Below are positions 62,039-64,000 of a DNA stretch of 64,000 nucleotides, in pieces (position 1 is the first letter of the stretch; each line of letters opens with the position of its first letter). Source of the DNA: Candidatus Villigracilis saccharophilus (GTDB lineage Bacteria > Chloroflexota > Anaerolineae > Anaerolineales > Villigracilaceae); the NCBI GenBank assembly GCA_016709305.1, contig JADJNA010000048.1, positions 294,642 to 358,641 on the forward strand, given 5' to 3'. Position numbers and translations under genes: made by a program. Under the pieces are notes generated by a model. It did no database searches and was not told the origin of the DNA. It worked only from the letters and a program-made list of their open reading frames with translations.

Positions 62039-62554
62039 TTAATCACGAAGTGAATTTGGCGGAGAGTGCTCGCCCATATTAAGCACCTTGGCTTGCAGCG
62101 CCTGCTTGACATGCGGTGGCACCATGCTGGAGACATCTCCATTCAAAGTGGCGATCTCGCGGACCGTGCTTGAGGACAGGAATGTGTGCTGTTCAGCTGT
62201 GATCAACGCGATCGTTTCAATATCTTTTGCCAGTCGTTGGTTTGCCAATGCCATGCGGAACTCGAATTCAAAATCGGAGAACACGCGCAGGCCGCGCACA
62301 ATGACCTGCGCATCCATTTTGTGAGCAAAGTCAATTGTCAGACCGCTATAGCCTGTGACCCTGATCTTGGGGTTATCTTGAAAAGCCTCCCGCACAAGCG
62401 AGATACGTTCTTCCGGTGAGAACAGCAGGCTCTTAAGCGGTTTGTCGTAGACAGCCATCACCACTTCATCAAAGAGGCGCGCCGCGCGTGATGCGATATC
62501 CATGTGACCGAGGTGGATCGGGTCAAACGTACCGGGGAAGATTGCTCTAACCAT
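62039..62554 (-). CDS. coaD: Phosphopantetheine adenylyltransferase
   Basis: 171 residues, normal CoaD length. It adenylates 4'-phosphopantetheine, the fourth step of CoA synthesis. Present are the nucleotidyltransferase motif FPGTFDPIHLGHMDIASRA with the (T/H)xGH signature, VIVRGLRVFSDFEFEFRMAL and the C-terminal FLSSSTVREIATLNGDVSSM. ATG 62554 begins MVRAIFPGTFDP. It follows recG on the minus strand with a hairpin in the gap. Confidence 0.96.
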   Translation of the reverse strand: MVRAIFPGTFDPIHLGHMDIASRAARLFDEVVMAVYDKPLKSLLFSPEERISLVREAFQDNPKIRVTGYSGLTIDFAHKMDAQVIVRGLRVFSDFEFEFRMALANQRLAKDIETIALITAEQHTFLSSSTVREIATLNGDVSSMVPPHVKQALQAKVLNMGEHSPPNSLRD

Positions 62555-62568
62555 GATTCTCCATTGTT

Positions 62569-62599
62569 CCGTAGGGGCAGGCTAAACCTGCCCCTACGG
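62569..62599. repeat. Perfect 13-bp inverted repeat CCGTAGGGGCAGG
   Basis: CCGTAGGGGCAGG and its exact complement flank CTAAA in the recG-coaD gap. No T tract follows on either strand. Hairpins with GTAGGGGCAGG-type arms are familiar dispersed repeats in Chloroflexota. Confidence 0.55.
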
Positions 62600-62611
62600 G
62601 TGTAATTCAAC

Positions 62612-64000
62612 TTATGAAACGTCCCCTTTACCTTCGCCCCAGAATCTTTCAAAGGCTTCGGCAAGCAAGGCATGTTCGGTTTGTTGAAGATATGGGTCGC
62701 GTTCAAATAATAATTGCGCTTGAGTGCGCGCCTTTTCGATCAAAGTGACATCGGTGATGCTTGCCATCTTCAATGTGGTGGCAAAGCCTGCCTGACGTGT
62801 TCCCAAAAATTCGCCGGGGCCGCGTGTCTTGAGGTCGAGGTCGGCTAATTCAAAGCCGCTGTTCGTGCGAGACATGGCTTGCAGGCGTTCATTCTCTGTC
62901 GCATCTTCATGTGTTGGGATCAGCAAACAATAGGATTGCGCCCCGCCGCGTCCTACACGCCCGCGGAGTTGGTGCAGCTGCGCGAGACCAAAACGGTCTG
63001 CGCCTTCGATCAGCATCACGGTCGAGTTCGGTACATCCACACCCACTTCAACAACGGTCGTTGAAACGAGAATGTCATATTGCCTGTCGCGGAATTTCAT
63101 CATCACTTCATCTTTTTCACTCGGCTTCATGCGCCCGTGTAAAAGACCAAGTTTGAGGTCTGGGAAAATTTCCTTTGATAGAGTTGAAAAATCATCCACT
63201 GCGGCACGGGCTTCGATCTTCTCGCTTTCATCAATGAGCGGATATACAATGAAAGCCTGTCTGCCTTCTTTGATCTGTCCACGGATCAGGCTGAACGCGC
63301 GTTCCCGCTCCTGCGGACGAAGCACATAGGTATTGATGGGCTGTCGTCCTTCGGGCATTTGATCGATCACGGAAATATCGAGGTCGCCGAACACGGTCAA
63401 CGCCAGAGAGCGTGGAATGGGCGTAGCCGTCATTACCAGCAAATGCGGGTTCGTGCCTTTGCTGCGCAGTTCCTTGCGCTGTTCAACGCCAAAACGGTGT
63501 TGTTCGTCGATCACAATAAATTGCAGATCTTTGAATAGGATGTCAGGCTCAATGACCGCGTGCGTGCCGATGACCATTTTCACAGAACCCTCTGCCAGCC
63601 CCTGACGGATCGCTTCTTTCTCAGCCTCGGGCGTGCTCCCCACCAACAAGCGGATCTCACTCTCTTGCATTATCCCGCCATCCCGCGCAAGCATATTCGT
63701 GAAGTTGCGATAATGTTGTTCCGCCAGGATGGATGTCGGCGCCATGATCGCGGCTTGCGCTCCGGTATTGACAACGATTGCCGCGCCCAAAGCTGCAACG
63801 ACGGTCTTGCCTGAACCGACATCGCCTTGAATGAGTCTGTTCATCGGCTGACCAGAGTCCAGATCGGCGCGAATGTCTTCGAGCGATTTTTTCTGGGCAT
63901 CTGTCAAGGTGAAAGGCAAACTGCTTAACCGTGAATCCACCCACTCGGTCGGGACGGGGAAGCGGCGGCCCTCCACAGATTTCCAATCCCGTTTCTGGCG
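62612..64000 (-). CDS. recG: ATP-dependent DNA helicase RecG (5' end outside window)
   Basis: The frame is open to the window edge (RQKRDWKSVEGRRFPVP from base 64000), so the apparent GTG start at 63976 is not real; about 454 C-terminal residues plus eight more are seen. Helicase motifs are clear: I GDVGSGKT, II (DExx) DEQHRFGVEQR, III TATPIPRSLAL, IV to VI EVGVDVPNSTVMLIEGADRF and QLHQLRGRVGRG. A RecG C-terminal domain (GPGEFLGTRQAGF) follows. The N-terminal wedge domain that binds branched DNA lies outside the window. RecG remodels stalled forks and Holliday junctions. It heads a minus-strand run with coaD. Confidence 0.95.
   Translation of the reverse strand, partial: RQKRDWKSVEGRRFPVPTEWVDSRLSSLPFTLTDAQKKSLEDIRADLDSGQPMNRLIQGDVGSGKTVVAALGAAIVVNTGAQAAIMAPTSILAEQHYRNFTNMLARDGGIMQESEIRLLVGSTPEAEKEAIRQGLAEGSVKMVIGTHAVIEPDILFKDLQFIVIDEQHRFGVEQRKELRSKGTNPHLLVMTATPIPRSLALTVFGDLDISVIDQMPEGRQPINTYVLRPQERERAFSLIRGQIKEGRQAFIVYPLIDESEKIEARAAVDDFSTLSKEIFPDLKLGLLHGRMKPSEKDEVMMKFRDRQYDILVSTTVVEVGVDVPNSTVMLIEGADRFGLAQLHQLRGRVGRGGAQSYCLLIPTHEDATENERLQAMSRTNSGFELADLDLKTRGPGEFLGTRQAGFATTLKMASITDVTLIEKARTQAQLLFERDPYLQQTEHALLAEAFERFWGEGKGDVS

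Overview
The window looks like a chromosomal segment of a Chloroflexota bacterium, most likely of the Anaerolineae type. This is an inference from style, not a database match. The signs are Pro/Thr-rich linkers after lipoprotein and transmembrane segments, a TrpB2-type tryptophan synthase under a T-box, a SAM-I riboswitch on metK, XRE-STAND-TPR and BTAD regulators, and very large modular secreted proteins. No tRNA, rRNA or CRISPR array was seen.

Region 1 (1-9.8 kb) is signalling and metal or amino-acid supply. It has a GAF-rich histidine kinase (cut at its 5' end), a FIST-domain protein, trpB2 on the minus strand behind a consensus promoter, a tryptophan T-box and an unannotated 50-codon ORF, a lipoprotein, a Fur-family regulator with a palindromic site over its own ribosome binding site, and a cbiM-cbiQ-cbiO type cobalt/nickel ECF importer.

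Region 2 (10-43 kb) is the most striking part. Eight large exported proteins carry unrelated N-terminal modules: SBBP propeller, DUF5650-like repeats, two kinds of beta-helix, a WDG repeat propeller, a DUF3494 ice-binding fold, a pectate-lyase-like helix and an orphan domain. All eight end in the same roughly 228-residue module of five blade-like repeats with Asp-rich loops, and six have the same Ig-like domain just before it. Several genes also share sequence past the stop codon, including one terminator hairpin. The array is interspersed with two XRE-STAND-TPR regulators, a TPR-BTAD regulator and a few small genes. Decayed material (a cbiO 3' remnant, a lipoprotein whose lipobox Cys codon is TGA, a TnpB/IS605 end) lies at 12.9-14.4 kb. 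My reading is a domain-shuffling family of surface or matrix proteins with a common C-terminal binding or sorting module.

Region 3 (43-55.9 kb) is mostly housekeeping: metK with SAM-I riboswitch, a SUMF1-fold lipoprotein and a C39-like peptidase-TPR protein, a flavin reductase-like protein, AMMECR1, a large membrane TPR protein, a DUF971 protein, rimO, a RodZ-like protein with two HTH domains, rplI, an FtsB-like protein and lysA.

Region 4 (55.9-61.4 kb) is a membrane cluster. It has a polytopic protein whose histidines fall in the order expected for heme-copper oxidase subunit I, a SUMF1-fold lipoprotein whose signal peptide is encoded by a REP-like repeat, a CtaB/UbiA-like prenyltransferase and three small membrane proteins, two of which need homopolymer indel corrections to read through. 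Region 5 (61.4-64 kb) is a minus-strand run of recG (cut by the window end), coaD and a coiled-coil protein.

Several single-base indels, mostly in homopolymers, and some very long G runs suggest that part of this assembly carries long-read errors. The frameshifts should be read with that in mind.
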